In this document: positions 9,867 through 19,331 of the stretch, piece after piece
Numbering within the stretch: the first letter of the stretch is position 1
How the letters are laid out: every line of letters starts with the position of its first letter
From: an alpha proteobacterium BAL199
GTDB taxonomy: Bacteria; Pseudomonadota; Alphaproteobacteria; Thalassobaculales; Thalassobaculaceae
Length of the DNA: 53,236 nt
Assembly (NCBI GenBank): GCA_000171835.1
Contig: ABHC01000028.1
Location: 1 to 53,236, forward strand
Reading direction: 5' to 3'
Position numbers and translations under genes: made by a program
Notes under the pieces: generated by a model
What the model saw: only the letters and a program-made list of their open reading frames with translations
Databases searched by the model: none
What the model was told of the DNA's origin: nothing

Positions 9867-10988
9867 TCAGGGGGTTCTGAAAGTCGGCGATGCCGGACAA
9901 CCGTCGGCCTCGGGACCGGCCGAAGCGGCGGGCCCGGTCCCGGACGGGTCTCCGTCGAAGAGCCGCTGCCAGCACGCCGCGATGCGATCGACGGAGAATC
10001 TCTCTGCGACGTACGACTGCCCCCTGCGAACCCGGTCCAGGAGTGACGGGCGGTGGGCCAGCGCCCATCGGAGCCCGACGCGCAGGTCTTCGCCGCACCA
10101 GCAGAATTCCGCCAATTCCCGATAGGCCGGCAGCGCGTAGACGAGGGCCGGAACGCCGGCGCGGATCGACTCTGTCAGCCGGTTGTGGCCCTTCACGTGT
10201 TTGTCCTGGCGGTCGAAACTGGGAATCAGGACCAGGTCGGTGCGGCTGAGGGCTTCGGCTTGGCACGACAGCGACCATTCCCGAATCGTCAGGTTGCCCG
10301 TGTCGCTGTCGCTCATCCGCCGCGCCAGCGTCATCAGGTCCCGGCTCAAGCGGTCCGTGACGACGGTCAGGTCGAACCTTACGGTCGCATCGTCGACCAG
10401 CGGAAGTATGCCCGGACACAACGTGTCGTGGTTGCCGGACCGGCCGTACCACAGCAGTTTGATCAGCGATCCCGGATCGAAGCGGGGAGGGGCCTCCGGC
10501 ACCTCGTAGGGCTCCTCGATGATGGTGCTCTCTCGTCCGAACGTTCCGAGGACGTGCCGCGCCATCGCGTCCGTCTGGACGACGACCTCATCGGCCAGAC
10601 CTGCCAGCCTCCGATCGAGATCCTGGTAGTGCGACCAAGCGGAGCGATCGTCGCACAACACCGCAATGACGCGGATCGAGCGCTGGCGCGCGGCCAACGC
10701 CAGCGCGACGACCGCCGGTTCGAAGGCCTTGGTCACCACGAGCGTGCGTGGCCGCCAGCGATCGAGGAACGCCGCTTCGGACATCCCGGTGACAAAACGA
10801 GCGACCGGCTCGCGCCGTGCTCGTGCCGGAAGCAGCGCCATATAGCGCAGACTGGCTACGCTCTCAGGCGAACCGTGATTGACGACCCACAATGTTGTTC
10901 CGCCAAATCCACCGCTGCGATCGGGAAGGTCGTCGTATTCGATTTCGACCTCCATCTCGGGCAGTTGTTTTTTTGACGGGACGATCAT
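9867..10988 (-). CDS. glycosyltransferase, GT-B-like
   Basis: The product is 373 aa. The N-terminal half has alternating strands and helices (TTLWVVNHGSPESVASLRYM, RPRTLVVTKAFEPAVVALAL). The C-terminal half resembles a GT1/GT4-like donor-binding domain: IKLLWYGRSGNHDTL, DLVLIPSFDRQDKHVKGHNR and LTESIRAGVPALVYALPAY. The asparagine-arginine after KGH and the ES-x-R-AGVP block are typical of glycosyltransferases that bind nucleotide sugars near the C-terminus. The ATG at 10988 lacks a clear ribosome-binding site; a second ATG at 10955 is possible. It is convergent with radical SAM copy 1 (97 bp apart) and probably part of the same glycan-related block. Confidence 0.7.
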   Translation of the reverse strand: MIVPSKKQLPEMEVEIEYDDLPDRSGGFGGTTLWVVNHGSPESVASLRYMALLPARARREPVARFVTGMSEAAFLDRWRPRTLVVTKAFEPAVVALALAARQRSIRVIAVLCDDRSAWSHYQDLDRRLAGLADEVVVQTDAMARHVLGTFGRESTIIEEPYEVPEAPPRFDPGSLIKLLWYGRSGNHDTLCPGILPLVDDATVRFDLTVVTDRLSRDLMTLARRMSDSDTGNLTIREWSLSCQAEALSRTDLVLIPSFDRQDKHVKGHNRLTESIRAGVPALVYALPAYRELAEFCWCGEDLRVGLRWALAHRPSLLDRVRRGQSYVAERFSVDRIAACWQRLFDGDPSGTGPAASAGPEADGCPASPTFRTP

Positions 10989-11286
10989 GTTCGATGTATA
11001 CCAGAACAGCCCCGAATTATTATTAATAATTGAGGTTTATTTCTTGTTAATGTGTCTGTACCATAATGGTATGTGATTTTCGATCATTTATACTTGGGGT
11101 CTTCGACGCTCAAACTCGAATGAAACGCATAACCGGAGCGGCCGTGTGCCGCAAAAAAGTCGGCCAATGTCGTGAATTTCAGGTTTTACCATAAAAATAC
11201 AGTCATCTGGAGCGCGCCCCCCACGGTATCATTTCCTTGGATTGTTGTCGGATTTAAAAAAATTATCTAGTATAATACATTAGTAA
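10989..11286. other. AT-rich intergenic region
   Basis: About 300 bases with markedly lower GC than the surroundings lie between the glycosyltransferase start and the IS1380 edge. A perfect 17-base palindrome, AATTATTATTAATAATT, sits at 11015-11031. No gene is seen. It probably holds the glycosyltransferase promoter. Confidence 0.6.
11015..11031. promoter_or_regulatory. 17-bp AT-rich palindrome upstream of the glycosyltransferase gene
   Basis: AATTATTA-T-TAATAATT is a perfect inverted repeat with a one-base centre, 27-43 bp upstream of the ATG at 10988. Position and symmetry fit an operator for a dimeric regulator or an AT-rich promoter element. No regulator can be named. Confidence 0.35.
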
Positions 11287-12977
11287 CCTGAATTTGGATC
11301 TCCACACCATCAGAAAATCGCGTGCAGCGCGTTGACGGGTGGTACAACCCGCATTCCCCGAGTAGCCGGCTGATTTCGCTGTCTTGAACTCAACATTACC
11401 TATACAAATCATGGTGTTGATGGCTGCGAGGGGCGTATTTCATGGATCACCCAGAGGGTGCGGGATTACAGCGGGCAGATCGGGTGGATTTCGACCCTCG
11501 CGTGCGGCTGGAATTTCGTGGCACGCAGATCAGTTCGGACGGCGGCCTGCTGGTGATGCGCGAGCTTGACGATGCGCTTGGGCTGTCCAATCTGGCATCA
11601 GCTTCGCTGCGCGACAATCGTATCGGAAGGAACACGGTCCATCGTCTTGACGGGCTGTTCCGGCAATCGGTGTTCGGGCGGCTGGCCGGATATGGGGATG
11701 TGAACGATGCTGACCGTCTCGCGCTCGACCCGGTGATGCGTCAGGTTGTCGGCGGCAGGGCCGTCGATGCGCAAGCAGCTTCAGCATCGCAGATGGGGCG
11801 GTTCGAGACCGAGACACTGGCCTTGCCTGAGAACCGGGCGGCGCTGGCCGACCTGAATGGCCGATGGATTGACCGGTTTCATGACCGCAACGGGCTCAAG
11901 TATATCGTGCTGGACATGGACAGCTCGGTCAGCCCGACGCATGGCGATCAGGAAGGAGCGGCGTGGAACGGGCATTTCGACTGCAACTGCTATCATCCCA
12001 ACTTCTTGTTCAACCAGTTCGGCATGCTGGAACGCTGCGCCCTGCGCAATGGCAACGTCCACAGCGCCGACGGCTGGCGGAACGTCCTTGATCCGGTGAT
12101 CACCCGCTACGCTGGTCGCAACCTTGGTGGCCGCTTCTTCCGGGCCGATGCCGCCTATGCGATCCCGGCACTCTATGAGCGACTGGAAGGGGCAGGCTAT
12201 TTCTACGCCATCCGGATGAAGAAGAACGCCGTTCTCGAAGGCTGCATCGCTCATCGGTTAACCCGCCCCGTTGGGCGGCCGTCAAAGACCAAGGTGAAGC
12301 GGTTCTACGAGGACTTCCAGTATCAGGCTCAGAGTTGGGACAAGCCACGCCGCGTGATCGCCAAGATCGAATGGCATCCGGGCGAACTGTTCCCCAAGGT
12401 CGGCTTCATCGTCACCAACCTGCCGATGGAGCCGGACGAGATCACCCGCTTTTACAATCGCCGCGGCACCGCCGAGCAGCATATCAAGGAAGGCAAGCAT
12501 GCCTTTCACTGGACGCGGCTGTCATGCCGGAAGTTCCGCGACAACGAGGTGCGGCTGCAGTTGCACGCACTGGCCTACAACCTGGCCACCTTCCTGCGCT
12601 GCATCGAGCTACCCGAGGCGATGGCCGACTGGTCGCTAACCAGCCTGCAGCTCAAGCTGATCAAGATCGGGGCACGCGTCGTGCGCCACGCCCGCGCCAT
12701 TACCTTCCAGTTGGCCGAGGTGGCCGTCACCGGCCCGATGGTGCGCGCCATCCTCGCCGCTATCCGCCGATTGCGAGCGCCACCGCTATGCGCATGACCG
12801 CGATCCGGACCCAAACTGAACGAAAGCGGCAGGACAGGTCTATCCACTGCGCTGAAAAACACCGCCCCTGGGCCAGGACACAGCGGCTTCCCGGTCTGAT
12901 CCGCCCTGTTACAGCAGCCTGCGCGACCCCTGACGCCGCTTGGGGCAAAAAACGATTGTCCAGAGGTCGGATTCAGG
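11287..12977 (+). mobile_element. IS1380-family insertion sequence
   Basis: A 1691-bp unit, the usual size for IS1380 elements, bounded by CCTGAAT at 11287-11293 and its inverse ATTCAGG at 12971-12977, with weaker matches just inside. It contains one full transposase gene. The bases flanking the two ends do not match (GTAA versus CGAT), so no target duplication is visible. Boundaries are inferred from the short terminal match only. Confidence 0.6.
11442..12797 (+). CDS. IS1380-family transposase
   Basis: A 451-aa DDE transposase (DDE_Tnp_1 group). Recognisable blocks are ISSDGGLLVMRELDDALGL at the N-terminus, YIVLDMDSSVSPTHGDQEG with the catalytic Asp, LGGRFFRADAAYAIPALYE with the second Asp, and YNRRGTAEQHIKEGKHAF with the Glu. 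The C-terminal LQLHALAYNLATFLRC motif is shared with the fragment at 49362. It looks intact and could still be active. Confidence 0.92.
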   Translation: MDHPEGAGLQRADRVDFDPRVRLEFRGTQISSDGGLLVMRELDDALGLSNLASASLRDNRIGRNTVHRLDGLFRQSVFGRLAGYGDVNDADRLALDPVMRQVVGGRAVDAQAASASQMGRFETETLALPENRAALADLNGRWIDRFHDRNGLKYIVLDMDSSVSPTHGDQEGAAWNGHFDCNCYHPNFLFNQFGMLERCALRNGNVHSADGWRNVLDPVITRYAGRNLGGRFFRADAAYAIPALYERLEGAGYFYAIRMKKNAVLEGCIAHRLTRPVGRPSKTKVKRFYEDFQYQAQSWDKPRRVIAKIEWHPGELFPKVGFIVTNLPMEPDEITRFYNRRGTAEQHIKEGKHAFHWTRLSCRKFRDNEVRLQLHALAYNLATFLRCIELPEAMADWSLTSLQLKLIKIGARVVRHARAITFQLAEVAVTGPMVRAILAAIRRLRAPPLCA

Positions 12978-13252
12978 CGATCTTCACGTCAGTCGGCACG
13001 CCGCTTGGGGAATGTCGGTACAAATACATCTGCACCGTGGGAAAAAATCGGGTTCACTCCTAATAGTCGACGGCTCCGCTGCGTGCCCGCATGCCGGCCC
13101 ATCGAGTCTCGGGCGGGGCAGACCCGACCATGGCGGTTGGACGGGGGATAGTGTTATGTGGCCCGTATCGCGGACGGGGCCATCCGGCCCGAGCGACGGA
13201 CAGCCGTCGCCGACGATGGGTGGCGGAACCTCGTCGGCCGACTGCCTCGCCG
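12978..13252. other. intergenic region upstream of radical SAM copy 2
   Basis: No gene is convincing in these 275 bases. A frame is open in phase with the radical SAM gene from 13091, but the encoded stretch is Arg/Pro-rich and has no counterpart in copy 1. It should contain the promoter of the downstream gene, now displaced by the IS1380 insertion. Confidence 0.5.
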
Positions 13253-13354
13253 ATGCAGAACGGCAAACCTTCGGGAGAGCATGATTTGGCCGAAAAGCGT
13301 CTGATGCAGAACGGCAAACCTTCGGGAGAGCATGATTTGGCCGAAAAGCGTCTG
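13253..13354 (+). repeat. exact 51-bp tandem duplication at the start of radical SAM copy 2
   Basis: Bases 13253-13303 and 13304-13354 are two identical 51-base units, each starting with ATGCAGAACGGC and encoding MQNGKPSGEHDLAEKRL. Each unit carries GGGAGAGCATG. In the first unit that inner ATG (13281) opens a seven-codon frame, MIWPKSV, whose TGA overlaps the ATG at 13304 as TGATG. The duplicated unit therefore creates alternative in-frame starts and a possible coupled leader. Confidence 0.85.
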
Positions 13355-15313
13355 GTGCAGTTCGTGGATTTCCCGGCGTGCAATGCCGACGTGCCGTTGA
13401 CGCTCCCCTACGCCACATCGAGCCTCCGGGCCTATGCCGAGAGTTTCGCCGACATTCGGGCCGCCTTTGACTTCGCCCCGACGATCGTGCTGCGCGACCG
13501 GTTCGAGGCGATGGCGGAACGGATCGGCCGACCGGATCTGCTCGCCCTGTCGTGCTATGTCTGGAACTTCAACGCCAGCATGGCGCTCGCCGCCGAGGTC
13601 AAGCGCCGGTCTCCGCAGACCATCGTCGTGATCGGCGGCCCGCACCCGAAATACGGCGACGACACCGTGTTCGCCGCCCATCCCGCGGTCGATGCCTTGA
13701 TCCAGGGCGAGGGCGAGGTCACCTTCCTTGCCGTCCTGCGGAGCATTGCCGCGACGGGGCGGCTGGCGGCGGTCGACGGGATCACCGTCCGGGATCCGGA
13801 CGACGGCACCATCCGGGTCTCGCAGCACCGCGCCAAGGCCGGGGACCTGTCGGCGATGCCGTCCCCTTACACCATCGGCCTGATGGACGGGCCGCTCGTG
13901 GATCTGCGTGGCCAGAGCGTTGGCGTCGCCGCCACGCTGGAAAGCAATCGCGGTTGCCCGTTCCAGTGCACCTTCTGCGATTGGGGAAGCCTCGGCAGCA
14001 AGATGGCGGAGTTCCCCATCGAGCGCGTGTTCGCCGACATCGACTGGATCGCCGAGAACGGCATCGAAACGCTCTGGATGGCCGACAGCAATTTCGGCAT
14101 GCGCAAGCGCGACAGGGATATCGCCATCTACCTCGCCGAGGCTCACTTGCGGACCGGCTATCCCCGCCGGCTGATCGCATCGACCTCGAAGAACTCGTCG
14201 CGCGCCGTCCTCGAGGTGGTGCGGCCGTTGGCGCAGACGCCGATGTTCCGTGGCCTCACTTTGTCGTTTCAGTCCCATTCCGACTCCGCCTTGCGGGGCA
14301 TCAAGCGCCAGAACATCAAGCACTCGACGTTTTTCGAACTGCTGGAAGACGCCCGAAGCAGCGGCACGAGCACCTACACCGACATGATTCTCGGCTTGCC
14401 GGAGGAAACCCTCGACTCCTTCAAGGCCGGCCTCACCATCGCGATCGAAGGCGACCCGCAAGGCGTCCTGATCGTCTTTCGCTGCGTGCTGCTGCCCAAC
14501 GCCGAGCTGGCCTCGGCCGAGGATCGCAAACGCTTCGGCCTTCGCACCGCCTGGCTGCCGATGACCGACCCGCCCGATCTCGACCCGCGATACACCGAGA
14601 CCTACGAATTCGTCGTCGGCACCGACGCGATGCCCGAGCAGGACTGGCGCGAAGCGGTGGAGTACGCGTGGCTGGTGCTGCTGCTGCACACGTTCAGGCT
14701 CGGCCAGCCGGTGCTGCTGCTGTTGCGGCAGGTGGTCGGCCTCGACTTCGTCGATATCTTCGACAGTATGCTGGGGTTCCTGCGGCGCCGTCCCGACAGC
14801 GTGCTGGGCGCGCAATTGCAGCTCGTCCAGCACGCTACCGCGCGCTTCATCGCGTGTCGCGACCCGTCGAATCTGCCGCCGACCGACCAGGTGCCCTGGC
14901 GCGCGGATCCCGACGCCGCCGCGCGCATCACCCGCGCCAAGCTGGCGGTCCATCACGACCAATGCGCGGCGGAACTGACCATGCTCGCGGTGGCGGTCGC
15001 CAAGGCTTTCGGTCACACGATCGAGACCGAGGTCCGGGACGATCTGTTCGTCATGCTGCAGCAGACCACGTATCGCCCCGTCGCGGCGGGCGAGCGGGTT
15101 CTGGACTTCGCGACCGACCTGCCCGGCGTCCTGGCCGCCGCCGCGGCGGGCGAGAAGAGGTCGATCACCCACCGGCCGAGCCGCTACCGGTTGATGTGCA
15201 CCGAGACCGTCTCTGCGGCCGGGTTTCAGGCCCGGATCAACGACTATGCCGATCGGTGCGACGGCTTGGAGCCGTTCGACCTGTGCCTGGAGGCCGAACG
15301 TCTGGCCGGCTGA
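13253..15313 (+). CDS. B12-binding radical SAM protein (copy 2)
   Basis: A 686-aa product from ATG at 13253, or 669 aa from the second ATG at 13304; homology with copy 1 starts at KRLVQFV (about 13346). The architecture is the same: cobalamin-binding-like region with VVIGGPHPKYGDD, radical SAM motif CPFQCTFCDWG, LIASTSKNSSRAV, LTLSFQSHSDSAL and MILGLPEETLDSF, then the family-specific C-terminus with AKLAVHHDQCAAELTM. The two copies look like an old duplication with patches of near-identical DNA. The start is unsettled because a 51-bp unit is duplicated over it and no clear ribosome-binding site precedes 13253. It is convergent with the GT61 gene (19 bp apart). Substrate unknown. Confidence 0.85.
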   Translation: MQNGKPSGEHDLAEKRLMQNGKPSGEHDLAEKRLVQFVDFPACNADVPLTLPYATSSLRAYAESFADIRAAFDFAPTIVLRDRFEAMAERIGRPDLLALSCYVWNFNASMALAAEVKRRSPQTIVVIGGPHPKYGDDTVFAAHPAVDALIQGEGEVTFLAVLRSIAATGRLAAVDGITVRDPDDGTIRVSQHRAKAGDLSAMPSPYTIGLMDGPLVDLRGQSVGVAATLESNRGCPFQCTFCDWGSLGSKMAEFPIERVFADIDWIAENGIETLWMADSNFGMRKRDRDIAIYLAEAHLRTGYPRRLIASTSKNSSRAVLEVVRPLAQTPMFRGLTLSFQSHSDSALRGIKRQNIKHSTFFELLEDARSSGTSTYTDMILGLPEETLDSFKAGLTIAIEGDPQGVLIVFRCVLLPNAELASAEDRKRFGLRTAWLPMTDPPDLDPRYTETYEFVVGTDAMPEQDWREAVEYAWLVLLLHTFRLGQPVLLLLRQVVGLDFVDIFDSMLGFLRRRPDSVLGAQLQLVQHATARFIACRDPSNLPPTDQVPWRADPDAAARITRAKLAVHHDQCAAELTMLAVAVAKAFGHTIETEVRDDLFVMLQQTTYRPVAAGERVLDFATDLPGVLAAAAAGEKRSITHRPSRYRLMCTETVSAAGFQARINDYADRCDGLEPFDLCLEAERLAG

Positions 15314-15332
15314 GCCGTCGGAAACTGCCCAC

Positions 15333-17204
15333 TCAGCCGCGCGGGCAAGGGCGCGATCCGTCCAGCAGGGCGACGGCGGCGGCGCGGACCCGTGCCGGAT
15401 CCGTGGCGAAGCGATGCCAGAACCGCTTCTCGTCGCCGATCAGGGTGCGCGCCGCCGGCACCGCCGCATGGCGCAGGCCGACCGCGGCGGCGATCCGCTC
15501 GAAGAAATCCGGTCGCTCGCTTACGCCATGCAGCTCCAGCAGCGCCGCGCCGTTCGGGGCGAACAGCGCGTTGGTCAGGCCGGCGCCGTGGGCGCCGACG
15601 ATGATCTCGGCCTCGGCGAACAGCGCCGCCTGCGCGGCGACGCTCTGACCTGACAGGGCCACCGCCTCGAAGCCGAGCCCGGCGAGGGTGTCGGCGATCT
15701 CCGCCTCGTTGATCAGCCGCGGTCGCTGTACGTCGCGCCGGACGACGAACAGGCGCCTGCCGCCGGCGGCGTTCGGCCGCGGCGCGATCCGCAGCGCCGA
15801 CAGCAGCCGGGACCGCAGCGCCGAAAGCACCGGCAGCGGTGTGGCGCCGCGGAACATCACCGGCATCCCGGTCACCGCGGTGGGACGCGCGCCGAAGTCG
15901 AGCGTCACCAGATCGGCGCACTCGACCACGGCGGGGTAGGGCACCGACACCAGGCGCTCGGCCGGCGTATCGACCAGATCGATCGTTTCCTGCTCGAACG
16001 CCGTTCGCTGCGCTGCCACGACGAGCCGGCGGCCGGCCAGGGACGGTGTCGCGAGCGCGCACAGCAGGCGCGGCAGGAAGTCGATCATCCAGTGATAGTA
16101 GTTGTCGGCGCCGCCAATCAGCACCGCCGGCCGGTCGATCCGCAGCCGCGGCCCGCTCGCGCGGTAGCTGATGCCGTCGGTCCAGGTTCTCTCGATATAG
16201 GCCGACCGGTTCTGGCCGGGAACATGGAACCAGGTCTCCGCGATCGCCTCGCCGCCGGGCAGGATCAGCAGCCATTCCCCGCTCAGCAGATCGACGTCGC
16301 GGAACCGGTGCGCCGTCGACGCGCGGCGGATGGCGTCGTCGTCCGGGAGGGCCGGGCCGTCACCGGCGGCCGGCCTCGCCAACCGTCGCACCCGCACCGC
16401 CCGGGGCAGCCCAGCGGTGGACGGCGGCTCGGCACACCAGGGCGCCGAGCCGCCGTGGGCGCGGGATATCCGCCCGGCGATGGCCGCCAGATCCGGATCC
16501 GCGAGCAGTGCCGGAACCGCCCGGATGAAGGCCGGGTATCGCCGCTCCTCCACCGGATCCATGAGCACTTCCAACTGGGTGGCGAAGATCTCCTGGACCG
16601 GGCTCGGCGTCCGCATCAACCGGGCCCGAAGCGCCCGCAGCGTCGACTCGATCGTCGGCGACGCCTCCCGCGGCAGGTCGCGCGCGTTGCGGTAGGCCAT
16701 CCGGTAGGCGATGGCCAAGTGCAGGTCGTCGCCGCTCGCCGCCAGCCGGGCGATCGCCCGTTCGCCGAGGTGCAGGTGCCATTCGGCGGCGGCGGTGGTT
16801 TCGATCCAGTCCATCTCCCGCGGCGCGCCGGCGAGTGCGCGCTCGAGCGCGGCGATGCCGTCCGCCAGGTGGCCGCGGCGGATCAGGTTGCGCCCCAGCA
16901 TCGCCAAGGCGGTCGGGGTACCGGCGATTTCCAGGACCAGCGACACCAGGGCGCGCGGATCGGCCGGCCATCGCGTCGCCACCAGCACGCCGGCCGCACG
17001 GGCAGAGGCGGGGTCGAGCAACAGCGCCCGGCGCAAGTGCGGGGCCGCGAGGTCGTCGGAGCCGGCCAAGTACAGCGCCGTGCCGAGGTTGAGCGGCCGC
17101 TTCGGGTCCGTCGCCTCGGCGGTTTCGAGCCAGGCCCGCACCGCCGCCGGCATCTCCTCGCCAAGTTGGTCGATCGCGGTGCGCTCCGCCGCGCTCAAGG
17201 TCAT
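15333..17204 (-). CDS. GT61 (DUF563) glycosyltransferase with N-terminal TPR-like region
   Basis: A 623-aa protein from ATG at 17204 (MTLSAAERTAIDQLG). Residues 1-200 are helical repeats of TPR character (NLGTALYLAGSDDLAAPHLR; RALLLDPASARAAGVLVATR). The C-terminal half is a DUF563/GT61 domain: GGADNYYHWMIDFLPRLL, then RRLFVVRRDVQRPRLINEAE, and the closing block ADIIVGAHGAGLTN-like (AEIIVGAHGAGLTNALFAPN). GT61 enzymes add pentoses or hexoses, often xylose, to glycans. That fits the UDP-xylose-type enzyme three genes upstream. The FkbM gene ends 34 bp upstream, so the two are likely co-transcribed. Cytosolic by sequence. Confidence 0.85.
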   Translation of the reverse strand: MTLSAAERTAIDQLGEEMPAAVRAWLETAEATDPKRPLNLGTALYLAGSDDLAAPHLRRALLLDPASARAAGVLVATRWPADPRALVSLVLEIAGTPTALAMLGRNLIRRGHLADGIAALERALAGAPREMDWIETTAAAEWHLHLGERAIARLAASGDDLHLAIAYRMAYRNARDLPREASPTIESTLRALRARLMRTPSPVQEIFATQLEVLMDPVEERRYPAFIRAVPALLADPDLAAIAGRISRAHGGSAPWCAEPPSTAGLPRAVRVRRLARPAAGDGPALPDDDAIRRASTAHRFRDVDLLSGEWLLILPGGEAIAETWFHVPGQNRSAYIERTWTDGISYRASGPRLRIDRPAVLIGGADNYYHWMIDFLPRLLCALATPSLAGRRLVVAAQRTAFEQETIDLVDTPAERLVSVPYPAVVECADLVTLDFGARPTAVTGMPVMFRGATPLPVLSALRSRLLSALRIAPRPNAAGGRRLFVVRRDVQRPRLINEAEIADTLAGLGFEAVALSGQSVAAQAALFAEAEIIVGAHGAGLTNALFAPNGAALLELHGVSERPDFFERIAAAVGLRHAAVPAARTLIGDEKRFWHRFATDPARVRAAAVALLDGSRPCPRG

Positions 17205-17238
17205 CCGACCCGATCCTCGTGCGGAGCGGCCGACCGCG

Positions 17239-17997
17239 TCAGGACCATCGCGGCGCCGGCTTCGGCCAGGCGAACCGCGCCACCGGCTCCGGCGAGCGCA
17301 GTGTCGCGACGCGCAATGTTTCCAGGAGCCCGGTGGAGACATAGCCCAAGACGCCGCGATCCGGTTCCGCCACCGAGGCGTGGAACAGCGTGAAACCGGT
17401 GCCCAGCCGGGCATCGATGGCGCGACGGTCGGCGTCGCTGTGGTACTCGACATACAGCACGCCGATGCTGGACAGGTGGTCGCCGAACCCATCCAGGATC
17501 TCGAGTTCCATGCCTTCGGTGTCCAGTTTGACCAGCGCCGGCGCCGACAGCGGTATCCGCTCCAGGACGCCGGCAACCTCTTCGATCGGCACGGTGGCGA
17601 CGGGCTGGGTGTTCTCCTGGTTCGGCAGGAAACTCGTCTGCATCGTGCTGTAGACGCCGCCGAACAGCTCCGCCACCCGGGCCCTCGCGCCGAGGCCGTG
17701 GCCGTGAACCGTGATCCGGTCGAGCGCGGCCGCGTTGTGGCGCAGCACGGCGAGGGTGTCCGGATTCGGCTCGAAGCAGTGGATGGCGGCGCCGGGATAG
17801 CGTTCGGCGAAGAACAGCGCGGCGGCACCCAGATGGGCCCCGATGTCGAAGATCACCCGCGGCGCGAAACTCTCGAAGGGCAATGGCGGATACTCGTGCC
17901 CTTCGAGCACCGTCAGCAGCGACGGTGTGACCCATGGCTCCGGAAGATAGGCCAGGCGGTGGCCGCCCGGGGTCTCGAGATAGGGGAGTTCCACCAT
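17239..17997 (-). CDS. FkbM-family methyltransferase
   Basis: A 252-aa SAM-dependent methyltransferase. Motif I is RVIFDIGAHLGAAALFFA; the acidic post-I residue is in IHCFEPNPDTLAVLRHN; and the FkbM-typical VKLDTEGMELEILDG and VLYVEYHSDADRRA follow. FkbM members O-methylate hydroxyl groups of sugars or polyketides, so here it may methylate a glycan unit. It lies 34 bp upstream of the GT61 gene on the same strand. Start ATG at 17997 (MVELPYLETPGGH). No signal peptide. Confidence 0.88.
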   Translation of the reverse strand: MVELPYLETPGGHRLAYLPEPWVTPSLLTVLEGHEYPPLPFESFAPRVIFDIGAHLGAAALFFAERYPGAAIHCFEPNPDTLAVLRHNAAALDRITVHGHGLGARARVAELFGGVYSTMQTSFLPNQENTQPVATVPIEEVAGVLERIPLSAPALVKLDTEGMELEILDGFGDHLSSIGVLYVEYHSDADRRAIDARLGTGFTLFHASVAEPDRGVLGYVSTGLLETLRVATLRSPEPVARFAWPKPAPRWS

Positions 17998-18081
17998 TCA
18001 CGATCCCGTCGCGGTTGCTTGTCGGTGATGGCGCCCGGACACAATTGCGCGCACCGTGGGAGGCCGACAGCAATGCACTCA

Positions 18082-19074
18082 TCACCGGGCGAGGATACGG
18101 ATCTGCTGAACCGGGCTGCCGCTCATAATCCCACGAAAGTAGGCAATCGTTTCGCTTAGCCCCTCGTAAAGGCTTACCTTCGGTTGCCAATTCAGGGTTC
18201 GCTCTGCCAACGATATGTTCGGCTGCCGCTGCTTAGGATCGTCCTGCGGGAGCGGAAGACGGATGATCCTTGAACTCGACCCAGTCATTCGAATGATCGT
18301 CTCCGCCAGCTTTAGAATAGTCAACTCCTCTGCGTTACCCAGGTTCAATGGCCCCAGAACCGATGGATCAGTTGCCATAAAGCGAATGAGTCCTTCGATC
18401 AGATCATCCACATAGCAGAGCGACCGGGTCTGCTGGCCATCACCGTAGATCGTGATTGGCTCGTTCTGCAGTGCCTGTCGAATGAAGTTCGACACAACAC
18501 GCCCGTCGTTCGGATGCATTCGTGGACCATAGGTATTAAATATCCTCGCTACTTTGATGGTCAAACGGTGCTGTCGATAGTAGTCGAAGAACAATGTCTC
18601 GGCGCACCTCTTTCCCTCATCATAACAGGCACGCGGGCCCACCGGGTTGACACACCCCCAGTAGCTCTCCGGCTGCGGATGAACCTCAGGGTCCCCATAG
18701 ACTTCGGAAGTCGACGCTTGGAGAATAGTCGCCCCTAGCCGCTTCGCCAAGCCGAGCATGTTGATAGCACCTTGAACTGACGTCTTCGTCGTCTGCACCG
18801 GATCATGCTGGTAATGGATCGGTGACGCTGGACAGGCGAGATTATAGATTTCATCCACTTCTACATAGAGTGGAAAAGTTACGTCGTGTCGAGCAAGTTC
18901 AAAGTGTGGGTGTGAGACAATATGAGCAACGTTTTCTCGTGTGCCCGTGAAGAAATTGTCCACGCAAAGTACGTCGTGTCCATCACTGAGAAGTCGTTCG
19001 CAAAGGTGAGAGCCAAGAAAGCCCGCTCCTCCAGTGACAAGAACGCGCTTCCTACTCGCATAGTGCCGCGTCAT
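18082..19074 (-). CDS. UDP-glucuronate decarboxylase-like NAD-dependent epimerase/dehydratase
   Basis: A 330-aa extended short-chain dehydrogenase from ATG at 19074 ([13 protein letters not shown]). It has the NAD-binding motif [16 protein letters not shown], the catalytic region [12 protein letters not shown] and the Tyr-x3-Lys site in [27 protein letters not shown] and [17 protein letters not shown] are characteristic of UDP-xylose synthase, which converts UDP-glucuronate to UDP-xylose and CO2. Its codon use is less GC-biased than the neighbouring genes, suggesting separate acquisition. A longer frame reaches 19335, but the extra 87 codons are not conserved-looking. It probably supplies a donor for the GT61 enzyme. 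Confidence 0.88.
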   Translation of the reverse strand: MTRHYASRKRVLVTGGAGFLGSHLCERLLSDGHDVLCVDNFFTGTRENVAHIVSHPHFELARHDVTFPLYVEVDEIYNLACPASPIHYQHDPVQTTKTSVQGAINMLGLAKRLGATILQASTSEVYGDPEVHPQPESYWGCVNPVGPRACYDEGKRCAETLFFDYYRQHRLTIKVARIFNTYGPRMHPNDGRVVSNFIRQALQNEPITIYGDGQQTRSLCYVDDLIEGLIRFMATDPSVLGPLNLGNAEELTILKLAETIIRMTGSSSRIIRLPLPQDDPKQRQPNISLAERTLNWQPKVSLYEGLSETIAYFRGIMSGSPVQQIRILAR

Positions 19075-19331
19075 CCACCACCCCCGTCGAACGCTGCAAG
19101 CAGCCAAATTGCACATTGACTCAATCTGCCATGAGTCGAGCCTCAGCGCAGTGATCCTGCAGGCTGACCATACGAGCGAACTCCTCTGATCAACCGTCCA
19201 GGCATCTGAACAACGCACAGGCAGACAGTCGACTTCCACCTCCGTCAGGTGTGAGAATAGCCGACTTGGTGTCCGTACAACAGTGGCGATGTGAACTGCC
19301 AACCACGGCTCAAAAGGTCTTTCGTACGAGT

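Noticed and set aside
12984-13418. Minus-strand frame with a repeated DAFRPNHALPKVC peptide
   Set aside because: It is the antisense reading of the 51-bp duplication at the start of the second radical SAM gene.
19075-19331. Upstream extension of the UDP-xylose synthase-like gene to 19335
   Set aside because: The added residues show no NAD-domain extension; the start at 19074 places the glycine motif at the normal distance.
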